Of a DNA stretch of 64,000 nt, positions 50,603 to 59,817 are shown one piece after another. The notes under the pieces were generated by a model. That model saw only the letters and a list, made by a program, of their open reading frames with translations. It had not been told where the DNA came from and did no database searches. Position 1 is the first letter of the stretch, and each line of letters begins with the position of its first letter. Source of the DNA: an uncultured Pseudomonadota bacterium (lineage in GTDB: Bacteria; Pseudomonadota; Gammaproteobacteria; Steroidobacterales; Steroidobacteraceae); NCBI GenBank assembly GCA_903908265.1, contig CAIVRI010000020.1, positions 33,346 to 97,345 of the forward strand, in the 5' to 3' direction. Both the position numbers and the translations under genes were made by a program.

Positions 50603-53071
50603 TTACCGTCCGTTGGTCGTTTGAAATGCCTGCACCCGCGCCCGCACGGTAGCTGCATCAGGGTCTTTTAGCGCCTGTAGTGCAAGGTACTGACAGTCCG
50701 CAGGATCCAAGCGCCGAATCACCGCTTTGACGGCGGCAATCGACGCGGCCGGCACTGACAGTTCTCTGATTCCCAAGCCAATCAAAATCGGCAATGCGTC
50801 AAAGTCCGCCGCGAGACCACCACACACTGCCACAGGCCGCTGCGCGCGCTCGGCTGCCTGAACCGCTCCGTGAATGGCCTGCAAAACCGCGGGGTGCAAT
50901 CCGTCCAGCGCCGTGCCAAGTGTTGGATGTAAGCGATCGATTGCCAGTACGTATTGCGCAAGATCGTTGCTGCCGATTGAGAAAAAATCCACTTCGGCTG
51001 CGAGACTCTCGGCGAGCAACGCGGAGGCTGGCGTCTCGATCATCACCCCGAGCGTCACGGGGGTTGCAATCCCCGCCATCAGTTGGCGCACGGCCCGCAC
51101 CTCGCCGACATCGTTCACCATCGGCAATAATATCCGCAGCACACCGGGAGTCGCCGCCAGTGCCTTGAGCTGTGTGACCAACAATTCCGGGTGTGTCAGA
51201 CACGCACGCAAGCCCCGCAGACCGAGCGCCGGGTTGGTTTCCATCGGCAGGTTCAGGAACCGCAGGGGTTTGTCGGCACCGGCGTCTAGGGTGCGTATGG
51301 TGACCGGGTGTCCCGTGAACACAGCAGTCACGGACGAATACACGGCTAACTGTTCCTCGTAGGTGGGCGCAACCTCCCGCTCAAGAAACAGAAACTCCGT
51401 GCGCAACAGTCCAACGCCCTCCGCACCCAGATCCCGGGCACCGGCTGCCTCCGCCAAGCCGCCCAGGTTGCACTCCACCAGCACCCGGTCACCATTGCGC
51501 AGTACTGCGGACTCCCGTGCGTGCGCAATTGCCTGCGCAGCGGCTGTCTGTCGGCGCTCCAGTTCCATGCCAAACGTCGCCAGTCGATCCGGTGTGGGGG
51601 CCACTGTAACCACGCCGCGTTCACCATCGACCAGTAGCGTCGTCCCGGACTGAATCGTCAACACCACCTCGCCCGCACCCACCAGCATCGGCAACCCGAT
51701 GCCTGCGGCCAGCAGCGCCACGTGGGACGTGGTGCCACCACGCGCGGTAATGACAGCCGTTACTTTGGTGCGGTCTAGGCCGAGCAACTCAGAGGGCAAG
51801 AGATCCTCAGCCAATACCACCGCGCCGACCGGTAAATCCTGTGCGGTCATGTCGATGCCGAGCAGCCGCGCCAAGACGCGCCGCTGTACATCCAGCAGGT
51901 CAGCCGTCCGCTCGGCCATCCGCCGATCCCCGCTCGCTTGGAGGGCCGCAATAACGGCACGCGTTGCGGTCTGCCACGCCCTAGGCGCATTGGCACCCTG
52001 GGCAATCGCCGTCAGCGCTCGCTCGTATAAATCCGGATCCGCGACAATCGCCGCGTGAGCTTCTAACACGGCACGACGGGCACCGGATTGGGCCGTGGCT
52101 TCCTGCAGTAACCGCGCGCGAACGGCGGTCAGCGTGGCAACCAACTGGTCAAGTTCTTGCGCAGGCGCCACTGTGACCGTAGGGATCGGCAAATCAGTAG
52201 ACGCCAACAGATAGGCGGTACCCACCACCGCGCCGCGAACGGCAACACGCGCATTGAAGGTAGCAGGGGCCGATAGGGGCATCGGTCGCTCAAGGGTAGT
52301 AGGTACCGGAGAGCTCGGCGCATCAAACTGCAGCAATGCCGCAGCCATCGCCTCAGCGGCCTGCGCACCACGGGCCACCAGAGTGACCTCTTCACCGCGC
52401 CACGTACCCAGCGCCATCAGTGCGGTGACACTGCGAGCATTGGCGTTGCGACCGCGAGATTCCAAATGTACATCGGCCTGAAAAGGCGCCAGTGCAGCGA
52501 CCAGCGCCGCGGCCGGTCGGGCATGCAAACCGTGATCGGCCTTGACGCGCGCCGTGCGGCGTAGGGACAGGGTCGACCCTGCACTGGTTACCGCCTCACA
52601 GCGACGCGCGAGCGCATACAGACGATCGCCACAGCGCACAGCCCCCTCGCCACGCAAACTCATGAGGCATGCAGTGGACTGGCCGAGCGCCAATACAGGG
52701 CTGATCAGACTCGGTACGCATCCTGCCAAACGATCGAGGTCCAGCCGCAGGATCGGATCTCCTATCTGAACGGTGGTGCCATCGGATACCAGCAACTCAA
52801 AACCCTCGCCAGCCACGGCAACGGTGTCAATGCCAACATGCACCAGCACATCACCAGCCGTAGTCTCGATCGTGAATGCATGTCGTTGCCCAGTCACACG
52901 CAGCACTCCCGCGCAGGGCGCGACCACCACGCCACCAACCGGATCGATTGCTACGCCCGCGCCAACCATCCCCTCGGCAAAGGCCGGATCCGGCACCGCG
53001 GCCAGCGGCACCAACCAGCCATCCATCGGCGCGCAGATCCAGATCGACTCACCTTGCTCGACTGTGCTCAC
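50603..53071 (-). CDS. nagF: Multidomain PTS protein EIIA-HPr-EI
   Basis: 822 residues. EIIA of the glucose type (about 1-145; phospho-His in VLVHVGIDTV near 80), HPr (about 165-250; His in DHGLHARPAAALV near 181), then enzyme I (about 270-820; phospho-His in ARGGTTSHVALLAAG near 450, PEP-binding LLRTEFLFLER near 560 and FFSIGSNDLAQY near 695). It carries the whole phosphate chain from PEP to NagE. GTG start with AAGGAA six bases upstream; 24 bp behind the hexosaminidase gene. Layout as in Pseudomonas NagF. Confidence 0.92.
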   Translation of the reverse strand: MSTVEQGESIWICAPMDGWLVPLAAVPDPAFAEGMVGAGVAIDPVGGVVVAPCAGVLRVTGQRHAFTIETTAGDVLVHVGIDTVAVAGEGFELLVSDGTTVQIGDPILRLDLDRLAGCVPSLISPVLALGQSTACLMSLRGEGAVRCGDRLYALARRCEAVTSAGSTLSLRRTARVKADHGLHARPAAALVAALAPFQADVHLESRGRNANARSVTALMALGTWRGEEVTLVARGAQAAEAMAAALLQFDAPSSPVPTTLERPMPLSAPATFNARVAVRGAVVGTAYLLASTDLPIPTVTVAPAQELDQLVATLTAVRARLLQEATAQSGARRAVLEAHAAIVADPDLYERALTAIAQGANAPRAWQTATRAVIAALQASGDRRMAERTADLLDVQRRVLARLLGIDMTAQDLPVGAVVLAEDLLPSELLGLDRTKVTAVITARGGTTSHVALLAAGIGLPMLVGAGEVVLTIQSGTTLLVDGERGVVTVAPTPDRLATFGMELERRQTAAAQAIAHARESAVLRNGDRVLVECNLGGLAEAAGARDLGAEGVGLLRTEFLFLEREVAPTYEEQLAVYSSVTAVFTGHPVTIRTLDAGADKPLRFLNLPMETNPALGLRGLRACLTHPELLVTQLKALAATPGVLRILLPMVNDVGEVRAVRQLMAGIATPVTLGVMIETPASALLAESLAAEVDFFSIGSNDLAQYVLAIDRLHPTLGTALDGLHPAVLQAIHGAVQAAERAQRPVAVCGGLAADFDALPILIGLGIRELSVPAASIAAVKAVIRRLDPADCQYLALQALKDPDAATVRARVQAFQTTNGR

Positions 53072-53095
53072 GTTCTGTTCCTTGCGTAGTCGATG

Positions 53096-55597
53096 TCAGT
53101 GGCCCGGCGTCGCAACCAGCCCATGCCGCCCCGTCGACGCGAATGCTGCGACGCGCAAGGTCGGCAGATACGCGACCGATCCAGACCAGCGAGGACTAGC
53201 GGCGGTCGGGTCCGTACCGTCCTGTGTATAACGCATCACAAATCCAGGGTATTCGTGATTGACGTCCACTCGGCCATCCTGCACCCGCACGCCGGGAGCA
53301 GGAATGCGATAGGCCACCACCTCATCTGCATCCAAAGACGGCAAAGCCCTTCTTGCAACCTGATTCATAAACCGAGTCCACGCATGTGCGTAATGGCGAC
53401 TGGCAACTGGGCCCGTCGTCGCCCACGGTGGCCGTGCGGCCCACGCGCGCTCGGCCAGACCTAGCATGCGCGGTAACAGTAAATATTCGATACGGGCCGG
53501 CTCTCGCATCGTTTCGCTCCAAAGCGTGCCTTCTAACCCCAACACGTTGGCGGCACCATGGCGCGTCAACGAAACACGACCCGTACGCTCACCGGGTAGT
53601 CGAAGAGCGTAAGCCTCCGGATCAAAATCAAAGGCTGCTTCTAGACTGAGCGGCGCAGACCAGGTGGCACCCGGTTCTTCAGCGTTATGGTTGTACGCCA
53701 TGTCAAAGTAATACGCCGTCACAGGTGCAAGTACCGTGGGGTAGCCGGCATTGGCGAGTCGCAAGCCTAAGTCTTCAGCACCCTCCAGATCATTCCAAAC
53801 GTAAGTGTGGAAGGCACGCTCAGCGAACAGTGGATTTGCCTCGAGGCACAACCCGTCGACGGTGCGGCGCGCACCAAGTTCTTCCCACCCAGCGACGGTA
53901 AGGTGGCGGGCCTCAGCGAGGCGCCCGACACGATCATAAAACTGATTCCACGCCACCTGTCGGTCCGGATGGACCGCAGAGCGCAGCCAGTTGGCCACTG
54001 CAGGGGATTCTTGCCACGCCCCACGTGGCAATTCGTCGCCACCCACATGAATCGTTCGCAACGGCACAGCGGCCTGTTGATGTAAGTCCATCACGGCCTC
54101 GATAACATGCTCAATGAAATGATAAGTGGATTCCAAGGCCGGATTCATGACGTTGTCGGTATAGCCCTGCGCTGACACATAGAGCGATTTATCGTCTGGG
54201 TCAGACAATAAATACGCTTGCGCCATCGCAGGATCTATCAGCGCATAGCGGCGTGAGCGCGCTTCCATTGCCTTGACGGCCGCCCGGGCATGTCCGGGCA
54301 TCTCAATCTCCGGCACAACTTCAATGCGACGCTCTGCTGCATAACGGACGATGGCGATGTAGTCCGCCGCCGAATAGTAACCACTGCCATGTGGATCGGC
54401 CGCGTCCGGTCCAGAACCATGCGCAGGCGGCAACAGTGCCAAGGGATCTTCGCTATGGCCCCGGCGTGCACCGACCTCTGTGAGTTCCGGCAAGCCAGGA
54501 ATCGCGAGTCGCCAGCCTTCATCGTCGGTCAAATGCAAGTGCAAAGTATTGAGTTTGTGTCTAGCCATCAGATCGAGCAGATGGAAGACGACTTCTTTAG
54601 GCTGAAAATTTCTCGCCACATCGACGTTCAGTCCGCGGTACGGAAACCGAGGGGCATCAGAGATCGACACGATCGGCAGCACAGGCAACTTCGAGCCCAA
54701 GCGCACGGTCAGCAGTTGTTGCAGCGTAGCGACCCCACGGGCCACGCCTTGTGCACTGTGGCCGATAATGAGAACACCCTGTGTCGGATTCGTCGCCAAC
54801 TTGTAGGCCTCCGGCGAGGTCTCGTTCATGTGGGAATCAATGGCCAATTTAATTTCCAGCGTTGGCCCCTTAACCAACGCACCCACACGACGCGCAAACA
54901 ACTGCTGAACGAGCGCTCTTTCCGGCTCGAGTTCAGCCGATGCCGTGATGTGTGGCGGACCGTTCACTTGGATCAGACCCGGCGCGCGTTTGAAATTGCG
55001 CGGCGTGGGCAACACCGGCGGGAAATCATGTTCGGGAAGCACCTTAATGTGGCTGTTTTCCGCAAAACGATCCGCCGCCGTGATACTAGCAGCGCGAGGC
55101 GCCTGCTCCGACCGGGTGGGCGGCATTATCTGATAGTCCTGAATCGTAAGACCCACATCGGGAGCATCGTCAAAAACCAAGTAGGGTCCTGCGGGCGTAC
55201 GGGTCTCTTTGATCACGACCTCAGGATGTTCAATCTCAAAATCCACGGAGGCGCCGGTCGGGACACCCGCAAAACCCGGAGTGGGTCGAATTCGGAATAA
55301 GGTGCCATTAACGTGTTCGACCAGCAAATAGCCAGGTATCGCCCCGAGATGCACTTCAGAGGCGCAGTTGAAGTACAACGCCCACCCGCTTCTGGGCAGT
55401 GCAGGCCCATGGTTCTGCAAGCGCAGTACGGCCGTGGTATTGCCGATAAGACCAGCGTCAGCGTAGTGATGCGCCAGAATCTCCCACCGCAGGGAGACCG
55501 GTGCTTGAATGGCCCGTACCGGCGCGGTGTAGCCGCACACAACAGCAGCTACTAAGACCAGCATCTGCAGCCCACGATGGCAAGAAAAATACGTCAT
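53096..55597 (-). CDS. Beta-N-acetylhexosaminidase, GH20
   Basis: 833 residues, exported (hydrophobic MLVLVAAVVCGYTAPVRA). An N-terminal carbohydrate-binding-like CHB_HEX domain (about 30-165), a GH20b domain (about 195-315), the TIM barrel (about 330-720) with RGLNVDVARNF, LHLHLTDDEGWRL, and the catalytic Asp-Glu in HVGGDELPRGAW near 519, then a C-terminal beta domain with YTQDGTDP. Releases GlcNAc from chitooligosaccharides in the periplasm or outside. ATG 55597 overlaps the nagX stop (ATGA). Confidence 0.92.
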   Translation of the reverse strand: MTYFSCHRGLQMLVLVAAVVCGYTAPVRAIQAPVSLRWEILAHHYADAGLIGNTTAVLRLQNHGPALPRSGWALYFNCASEVHLGAIPGYLLVEHVNGTLFRIRPTPGFAGVPTGASVDFEIEHPEVVIKETRTPAGPYLVFDDAPDVGLTIQDYQIMPPTRSEQAPRAASITAADRFAENSHIKVLPEHDFPPVLPTPRNFKRAPGLIQVNGPPHITASAELEPERALVQQLFARRVGALVKGPTLEIKLAIDSHMNETSPEAYKLATNPTQGVLIIGHSAQGVARGVATLQQLLTVRLGSKLPVLPIVSISDAPRFPYRGLNVDVARNFQPKEVVFHLLDLMARHKLNTLHLHLTDDEGWRLAIPGLPELTEVGARRGHSEDPLALLPPAHGSGPDAADPHGSGYYSAADYIAIVRYAAERRIEVVPEIEMPGHARAAVKAMEARSRRYALIDPAMAQAYLLSDPDDKSLYVSAQGYTDNVMNPALESTYHFIEHVIEAVMDLHQQAAVPLRTIHVGGDELPRGAWQESPAVANWLRSAVHPDRQVAWNQFYDRVGRLAEARHLTVAGWEELGARRTVDGLCLEANPLFAERAFHTYVWNDLEGAEDLGLRLANAGYPTVLAPVTAYYFDMAYNHNAEEPGATWSAPLSLEAAFDFDPEAYALRLPGERTGRVSLTRHGAANVLGLEGTLWSETMREPARIEYLLLPRMLGLAERAWAARPPWATTGPVASRHYAHAWTRFMNQVARRALPSLDADEVVAYRIPAPGVRVQDGRVDVNHEYPGFVMRYTQDGTDPTAASPRWSGSVAYLPTLRVAAFASTGRHGLVATPGH

Positions 55598-56712
55598 AGC
55601 CGAATGTGCACGTCGCGCCGAGCTAACTCTCGTGCCAAGAGCCCGCATAACAGTAAGTAGGTCAAGCTATAAAGCAATGATCCAAACTTTAATCCTGCCC
55701 ACGGCGCATACAGATGCGTATGCACCCACTCGAAGGTGGATGTATCCCCAATCCACGTACGACTAAGCATGAGATTTCCAACCTCACTGCACACGTACAG
55801 CGCCAAAGTGTTGCGCCCAAAGTTCGCGCAGAGGTTCGTCCCAATGCGCACGCCCCGAAGATCAATGAGGTAAGCCAATAGCGCCAGCACCAATCCATCG
55901 ATGCCAAGGTTCAATAACGCATAGGAACTCGTCCACAACTTCTTATTGAGCGGCAGCGCCTCTGACCAGAGCAGAGCCACGGCCAACGCAGCCAACGCCA
56001 TACCGGCCAACACAGCCAACGCACGGGCCGTCACACCCTCGCGTTGCAGCCACCGTCCTGCCAAATAACCGCCGAGCACATTGGCCAAGGCCGGCAAAGT
56101 AGAGAGCAGACCCTCTGGATCGAAAGGAATACCCTCTCCTGTGTAGAGATGCGCGGCTCCGAACAAAAACAGATCAAGTGCCCGTTCCCCACTGCCTTCG
56201 AGCGATAGATCACCGGTCGCGCCCAGAATGAATGGGTAAATCAGCAAGGACCCACAAAGTGCCACCCAGGCGCCACGAGTGCCGAAACGCTGCGTCAGCA
56301 CAGCGGCAAGACCGTAGGTCAAGGCAATCCGTTGCAGGACCCCGAGAATGCGGGTGTGCCCCAGATCGATGAACTGCAACACCCCGAGGGTCGGGTCATA
56401 AGCAAAGAAGGGCAGCCAGGACAGCACAAAGCCAATGGCGAATAACAATGCAGTGCGTCGCAACACCCGCGCACGGAAGGCCGTTTCTCCCGCTAGCCGT
56501 TGCCGGTCCATCGATAGCGCCAACGAGACGCCGACGGAGAACAGGAAGGCCGGGAAGACCGCATCGGTCAGCGTAAAACCATGCCAGATCGAGTGCAGCA
56601 GTTGCCCGTACGAACGCTGTTCATCGAGCGCCATATTGACGATAATCATGAGCATGAGGGTCAGCCCACGCATGACGTCGACGGCCAGGCTGCGTTGCTT
56701 CAGATCGGTCAT
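55594..56712 (-). CDS. nagX: NagX-like membrane acyltransferase (DUF5009/COG4299)
   Basis: 372 residues, about ten membrane segments. Begins QRSLAVDVMRGLTLMLMIIVNM and continues HSIWHGFTLTDAVFPAFLFSVGVSLALS, the hallmark of the family related to heparan-alpha-glucosaminide N-acetyltransferase; GRNTLALYVCSEV is near 315. In GlcNAc loci it is named NagX and thought to act on or transport glucosamine compounds. ATG 56712 has AAGGGG just upstream; ATG 56733 is an alternative. First gene of the minus-strand operon nagX-hexosaminidase-nagF-nagE. Confidence 0.85.
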   Translation of the reverse strand: MTDLKQRSLAVDVMRGLTLMLMIIVNMALDEQRSYGQLLHSIWHGFTLTDAVFPAFLFSVGVSLALSMDRQRLAGETAFRARVLRRTALLFAIGFVLSWLPFFAYDPTLGVLQFIDLGHTRILGVLQRIALTYGLAAVLTQRFGTRGAWVALCGSLLIYPFILGATGDLSLEGSGERALDLFLFGAAHLYTGEGIPFDPEGLLSTLPALANVLGGYLAGRWLQREGVTARALAVLAGMALAALAVALLWSEALPLNKKLWTSSYALLNLGIDGLVLALLAYLIDLRGVRIGTNLCANFGRNTLALYVCSEVGNLMLSRTWIGDTSTFEWVHTHLYAPWAGLKFGSLLYSLTYLLLCGLLARELARRDVHIRL

Positions 56713-56746
56713 CGATGCCCCTTTCAGCGCCATTCGTTCCAATATA

Positions 56747-56865
56747 ATACCAGTTCAGCACTTTTCGTCCTGCCCCGTACGGCTGCATGCACATATGCAT
56801 TGAAATAATTGGATTTTTTCAATTAAACTGGCGGAAAAACTCTAAAAGTGGTATGTTTTTGGTAT
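56747..56865. promoter_or_regulatory. Divergent nagX/nagQ control region with TGGTAT boxes
   Basis: Three TGGTAT elements: two in direct repeat on the plus strand at 56849-56854 and 56860-56865, exactly 11 bp apart, and one on the minus strand at 56752-56747 inside the extended -10-like TGGTATTAT facing nagX. TTGAAA (56800-56805), 18 bases and TAAACT (56824-56829) is a possible nagQ promoter. The inverted pair AATTG / CAATT flanks the T-run at 56811-56819. HutC-type regulators such as NagQ bind similar sequences, so these are likely operators. Confidence 0.55.
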
Positions 56866-56887
56866 CGTTTTTGGGGATTCTGCAGCC

Positions 56888-57637
56888 TTGCCTCATTCTG
56901 CCTCGCTCTCCGCCCGTATCGGCGGGCTGGACCCGACCGGCTCAATGCCACTCTACCGGCAATTGCAGCGCGTCTTAAAAAATGCAATCGACCGTAGACT
57001 GCTACTACCCGATGACGCATTGCCAGCGGAACGGGATCTAGCGCTGGATTTTGCCGTCTCACGCATCACGGTACGCAAGGCATTGGATGGTCTGGTCGCC
57101 GAGGGCCTACTGCACCGCCGCCAAGGTTCTGGCAATTTCGTTGCGGGCCGCGTTGAAAAGAATTTTTCAGCGCTCAGTTCGTTTTCTGAAGACATGCGTG
57201 CACGGGGTCGCGTGCCGACCAGTGTTTGGCTGCGCCGCTCCAGCGGCACAGTGACACCGGAAGAATCGCTCGCCTTGCGCGCCAGCCCCGGTTCGCCCGT
57301 CTTTCGTTTCGAGCGCCTGCGCTACGCCGATGGCGCACCCATGGCACTCGAGCACGCCACAATCCTTGCCTACGCCCTGAGCTCCCTCGACAGTGTCGGC
57401 GAGTCTTTGTACGCAGCACTCGAAGCGACTGGACACCGCCCGATTCGCGCCCTGCAACGCCTGCGCGCCGTACTACTGACTGCCGACCAAGCGGCCCTAC
57501 TGAACGCAGCGCCAGGCGATGCAGGCCTGTTAGCGGAACGCATCGGTTCGCTGCGCGATGGACGCGTGGTTGAAATGTCGCACTCGCTGTATCGCGGTGA
57601 CACCTACGATTTTGTTGCCGAGCTGTCCTCTCTATGA
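56888..57637 (+). CDS. nagQ: GntR/HutC-family regulator NagQ
   Basis: 249 residues. Winged helix PLYRQLQRVLKNAIDRRLLLPDDALPAERDLALDFAVSRITVRKALDGLVAEGLLHRRQGSGNFV (about 21-85) and a UTRA effector domain (FSALSSFSEDMRARG... to the end) that in NagQ/NagR binds GlcNAc-6-P or GlcN-6-P. The frame opens with TTG at 56888; an ATG at 56945 would start directly at the HTH (MPLYRQL) and is also plausible. Coupled to the SIS-domain gene by ATGA. Expected to repress both divergent nag operons. Confidence 0.85.
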   Translation: MPHSASLSARIGGLDPTGSMPLYRQLQRVLKNAIDRRLLLPDDALPAERDLALDFAVSRITVRKALDGLVAEGLLHRRQGSGNFVAGRVEKNFSALSSFSEDMRARGRVPTSVWLRRSSGTVTPEESLALRASPGSPVFRFERLRYADGAPMALEHATILAYALSSLDSVGESLYAALEATGHRPIRALQRLRAVLLTADQAALLNAAPGDAGLLAERIGSLRDGRVVEMSHSLYRGDTYDFVAELSSL

Positions 57638-58689
57638 TTGCTGAACTGCACACAATGCCCGGAGTCGCCACGGCGACAAAGATGCATCAGGAAGCAGCGG
57701 ATTCCGGTGCCGCCGTACGCCACCAACGCGCGGAAACCGGCGCCGTGTTGCGGGATCTGGGCGCTCACCTGCGACGTCACCCTCCCACGGCAATCATCAC
57801 CTGTGCACGGGGCAGCTCCGACCACGCGTGCACGTATGCCAAGTACTTAATTGAAACGCACACCGGCATTCCCGTCGCCTCCGCGGCGCCCTCGTTGAGC
57901 TCTCTGTACGGCATCGCGCCACAACTCAACCATTGTTTGTATGTGGCCGTCTCACAGTCTGGGCGTAGTCCAGACCTGCTTGCCTCGGTCGAGGCGGCGC
58001 GACGCGGCGGCGCATTCGTCGTGGCATTGTGCAACGACCCATCCGCCCCACTCAATGCGCTCGCCAATGTTGCGATTCCGCTGTGTGCTGGACCTGAACT
58101 CAGTGTCGCGGCGACTAAGTCGTATATCGCCTCTCTCGCTGCGTTTTTAAATCTTGTCGCCAGTTGGACCCAAAGGGCGGATTTGTCAGAGGCCACTGCA
58201 CGTCTGGCCGATGACCTCGATCACGCTTTTGAGCTCGATTGGTCCGCAGCCATTGAAACCCTAGCGCCAGTGGCACACCTGTATGTGATCGGCCGTGGCC
58301 TAGGCTTAGGTATCGCCCAAGAAGTGGCACTCAAAGGTAAGGAAACCTGCGCTTTACACGCCGAAGCGTTCAGCGGCGCTGAAGTTCGGCATGGTCCATT
58401 TTCTCTGCTGGGTGCACATTTCCCGGCGCTCATTCTCGGCCAGAACGACGCCACGCGGCCCGGTCTTGCGGCGCTCGCCGTCGAACTCTCCCATCGAGGC
58501 GTGCCCACGGTGCATGCGGGATTAGGTCTGACCGAGGGCATCGCTTTGCCCGTCGTGGAGTGCCACCCCACGGCGCAACCGGCCCTACTCGCCGCTAGTG
58601 CGTACCGCATGCTGGCGGGTCTCTCGGTACGCCGCGGCTTGGATCCCGACCGTCCGCCGTTTCTGCGCAAGGTCACGGAGACGCACTGA
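57634..58689 (+). CDS. nagB-II: Glucosamine-6-phosphate deaminase, SIS type (NagB-II)
   Basis: 351 residues with two SIS domains: ITCARGSSDHACTYAKYL near 55, VSQSGRSPDLLASVEAARRGG near 108, and HLYVIGRGLGLGIAQEVALKGKETCALHAEAFSGAEVRHGP near 210-250. It resembles the isomerase half of GlmS but lacks the glutaminase domain, as do the NagB-II enzymes that replace NagB in many proteobacteria. Converts GlcN-6-P to fructose-6-P and ammonia. Overlaps nagQ and nagA by a few bases. Confidence 0.87.
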   Translation: MIAELHTMPGVATATKMHQEAADSGAAVRHQRAETGAVLRDLGAHLRRHPPTAIITCARGSSDHACTYAKYLIETHTGIPVASAAPSLSSLYGIAPQLNHCLYVAVSQSGRSPDLLASVEAARRGGAFVVALCNDPSAPLNALANVAIPLCAGPELSVAATKSYIASLAAFLNLVASWTQRADLSEATARLADDLDHAFELDWSAAIETLAPVAHLYVIGRGLGLGIAQEVALKGKETCALHAEAFSGAEVRHGPFSLLGAHFPALILGQNDATRPGLAALAVELSHRGVPTVHAGLGLTEGIALPVVECHPTAQPALLAASAYRMLAGLSVRRGLDPDRPPFLRKVTETH

Positions 58690-59813
58690 TGACGATCGCA
58701 CTCGTCGGGGGCCGTGTACTGCTTGCGGACGGCTTTGCCGACGGCACCGTAGTACTCGTAAAGGACGGCCTGATCACAGACATCAAGGACGAGTCCGACG
58801 CACTACCCGCGCACTGCACCCTGCGCGATCTGGGTGGACGCTACTTGGTCCCGGGCTTCATCGATACACAGGTCAATGGGGGTGGTGGCGTATTGCTGAA
58901 CGAAACCCCGACGGTCGCAGGAATCGCCGCCATCGCTGCGGCCCACCGGCGTTTCGGGGTGACGGGACTACTACCCACGTTGATCAGTGACGAACTCGCG
59001 GTGGTTGAACAAGCTGTCGCTGCGATCACGGCAGCCATCCGCATCGGCGTGCCCGGGGTCCTGGGTATGCATATCGAAGGGCCCTTTCTGGCAGATGGTC
59101 GGCGCGGCATTCATAACGAACAATATTTCCGCGCGCTCGATGCAGCGGCCATTACGCTCTTGGCACGACCCACTGGTGGTCGCACCCTCGTCACCTTGGC
59201 GCCAGAACGCGCGACGCTGGCACAGATCGCCACGCTCGTCGAACACGGTGTCGTGGTTTCGCTCGGGCATACCGATGCTACCGCACAAGAAGCCTTTGCG
59301 GCCTTTGATGCCGGCGTCACGGGCATCACCCATCTGTACAACGCCATGTCCCCACTCATGAGCCGCTCCCCCGGCGTCGTGGGCGCTGCGTTTCTCGATC
59401 ACCGGCCGTGGTGCGGATTGATTGTCGACGGCCATCATGTGGACCCCTTGTCCCTGCGCGTGGCGCTGGCAATTCGTCCGCACGATCGTTTCATGCTCGT
59501 CAGCGATGCCATGCAATGCGTCGGCACGGCGATGACCACCTTTGATTTGCTCGGTAGCCCCATTCAGGTGCGCGATGGGGCCTGCCGAGACGAAGACGGC
59601 ACCTTGGCTGGCAGCGCCGTGGATTTATTGAGCTGCATCCGCAAGGCGGCACAAAGCCTCGGACTGCCACTGGCAACGGTCTTCCGTATGGCCAGTCAGT
59701 ATCCTGCCGATTTTCTCGGGCTGTCGGCCACGCACGGTCGCATCGCCCCGGGCTGCCGCGCCGACTTGGTGGCCGTTGATGCGCGACTGGAGAACGCCGA
59801 AGTGCTGTTCTGA
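58689..59813 (+). CDS. nagA: N-acetylglucosamine-6-phosphate deacetylase
   Basis: 374 residues. Amidohydrolase with NagA signatures: GFIDTQVNGGGGVL near 57, GMHIEGPFL near 120 (metal Glu), SLGHTDAT near 195 and THLYNAMSPL near 217 (metal His), VDGHHVDP near 250, and VSDAM near 275 with the catalytic Asp. The first barrel HxH is replaced by DTQVNG, as in one-metal NagA enzymes. Removes acetyl from GlcNAc-6-P made by NagE. TGATG junction with the preceding gene. Its stop is 4 bp from that of the convergent MttB-like gene. Confidence 0.93.
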   Translation: MTIALVGGRVLLADGFADGTVVLVKDGLITDIKDESDALPAHCTLRDLGGRYLVPGFIDTQVNGGGGVLLNETPTVAGIAAIAAAHRRFGVTGLLPTLISDELAVVEQAVAAITAAIRIGVPGVLGMHIEGPFLADGRRGIHNEQYFRALDAAAITLLARPTGGRTLVTLAPERATLAQIATLVEHGVVVSLGHTDATAQEAFAAFDAGVTGITHLYNAMSPLMSRSPGVVGAAFLDHRPWCGLIVDGHHVDPLSLRVALAIRPHDRFMLVSDAMQCVGTAMTTFDLLGSPIQVRDGACRDEDGTLAGSAVDLLSCIRKAAQSLGLPLATVFRMASQYPADFLGLSATHGRIAPGCRADLVAVDARLENAEVLF

Positions 59814-59817
59814 GCGC

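Noticed and set aside
54198..54211. GGGTCAGACAATA, resembling one half of the GntR-type operator
   Set aside because: Only the right half matches and it lies inside the hexosaminidase coding sequence; not an operator copy.
54290..55300. 336-codon open frame antisense to the hexosaminidase gene
   Set aside because: Long but composed of Arg/Gln/His-rich low-information sequence; the opposite strand has an unmistakable GH20 enzyme.
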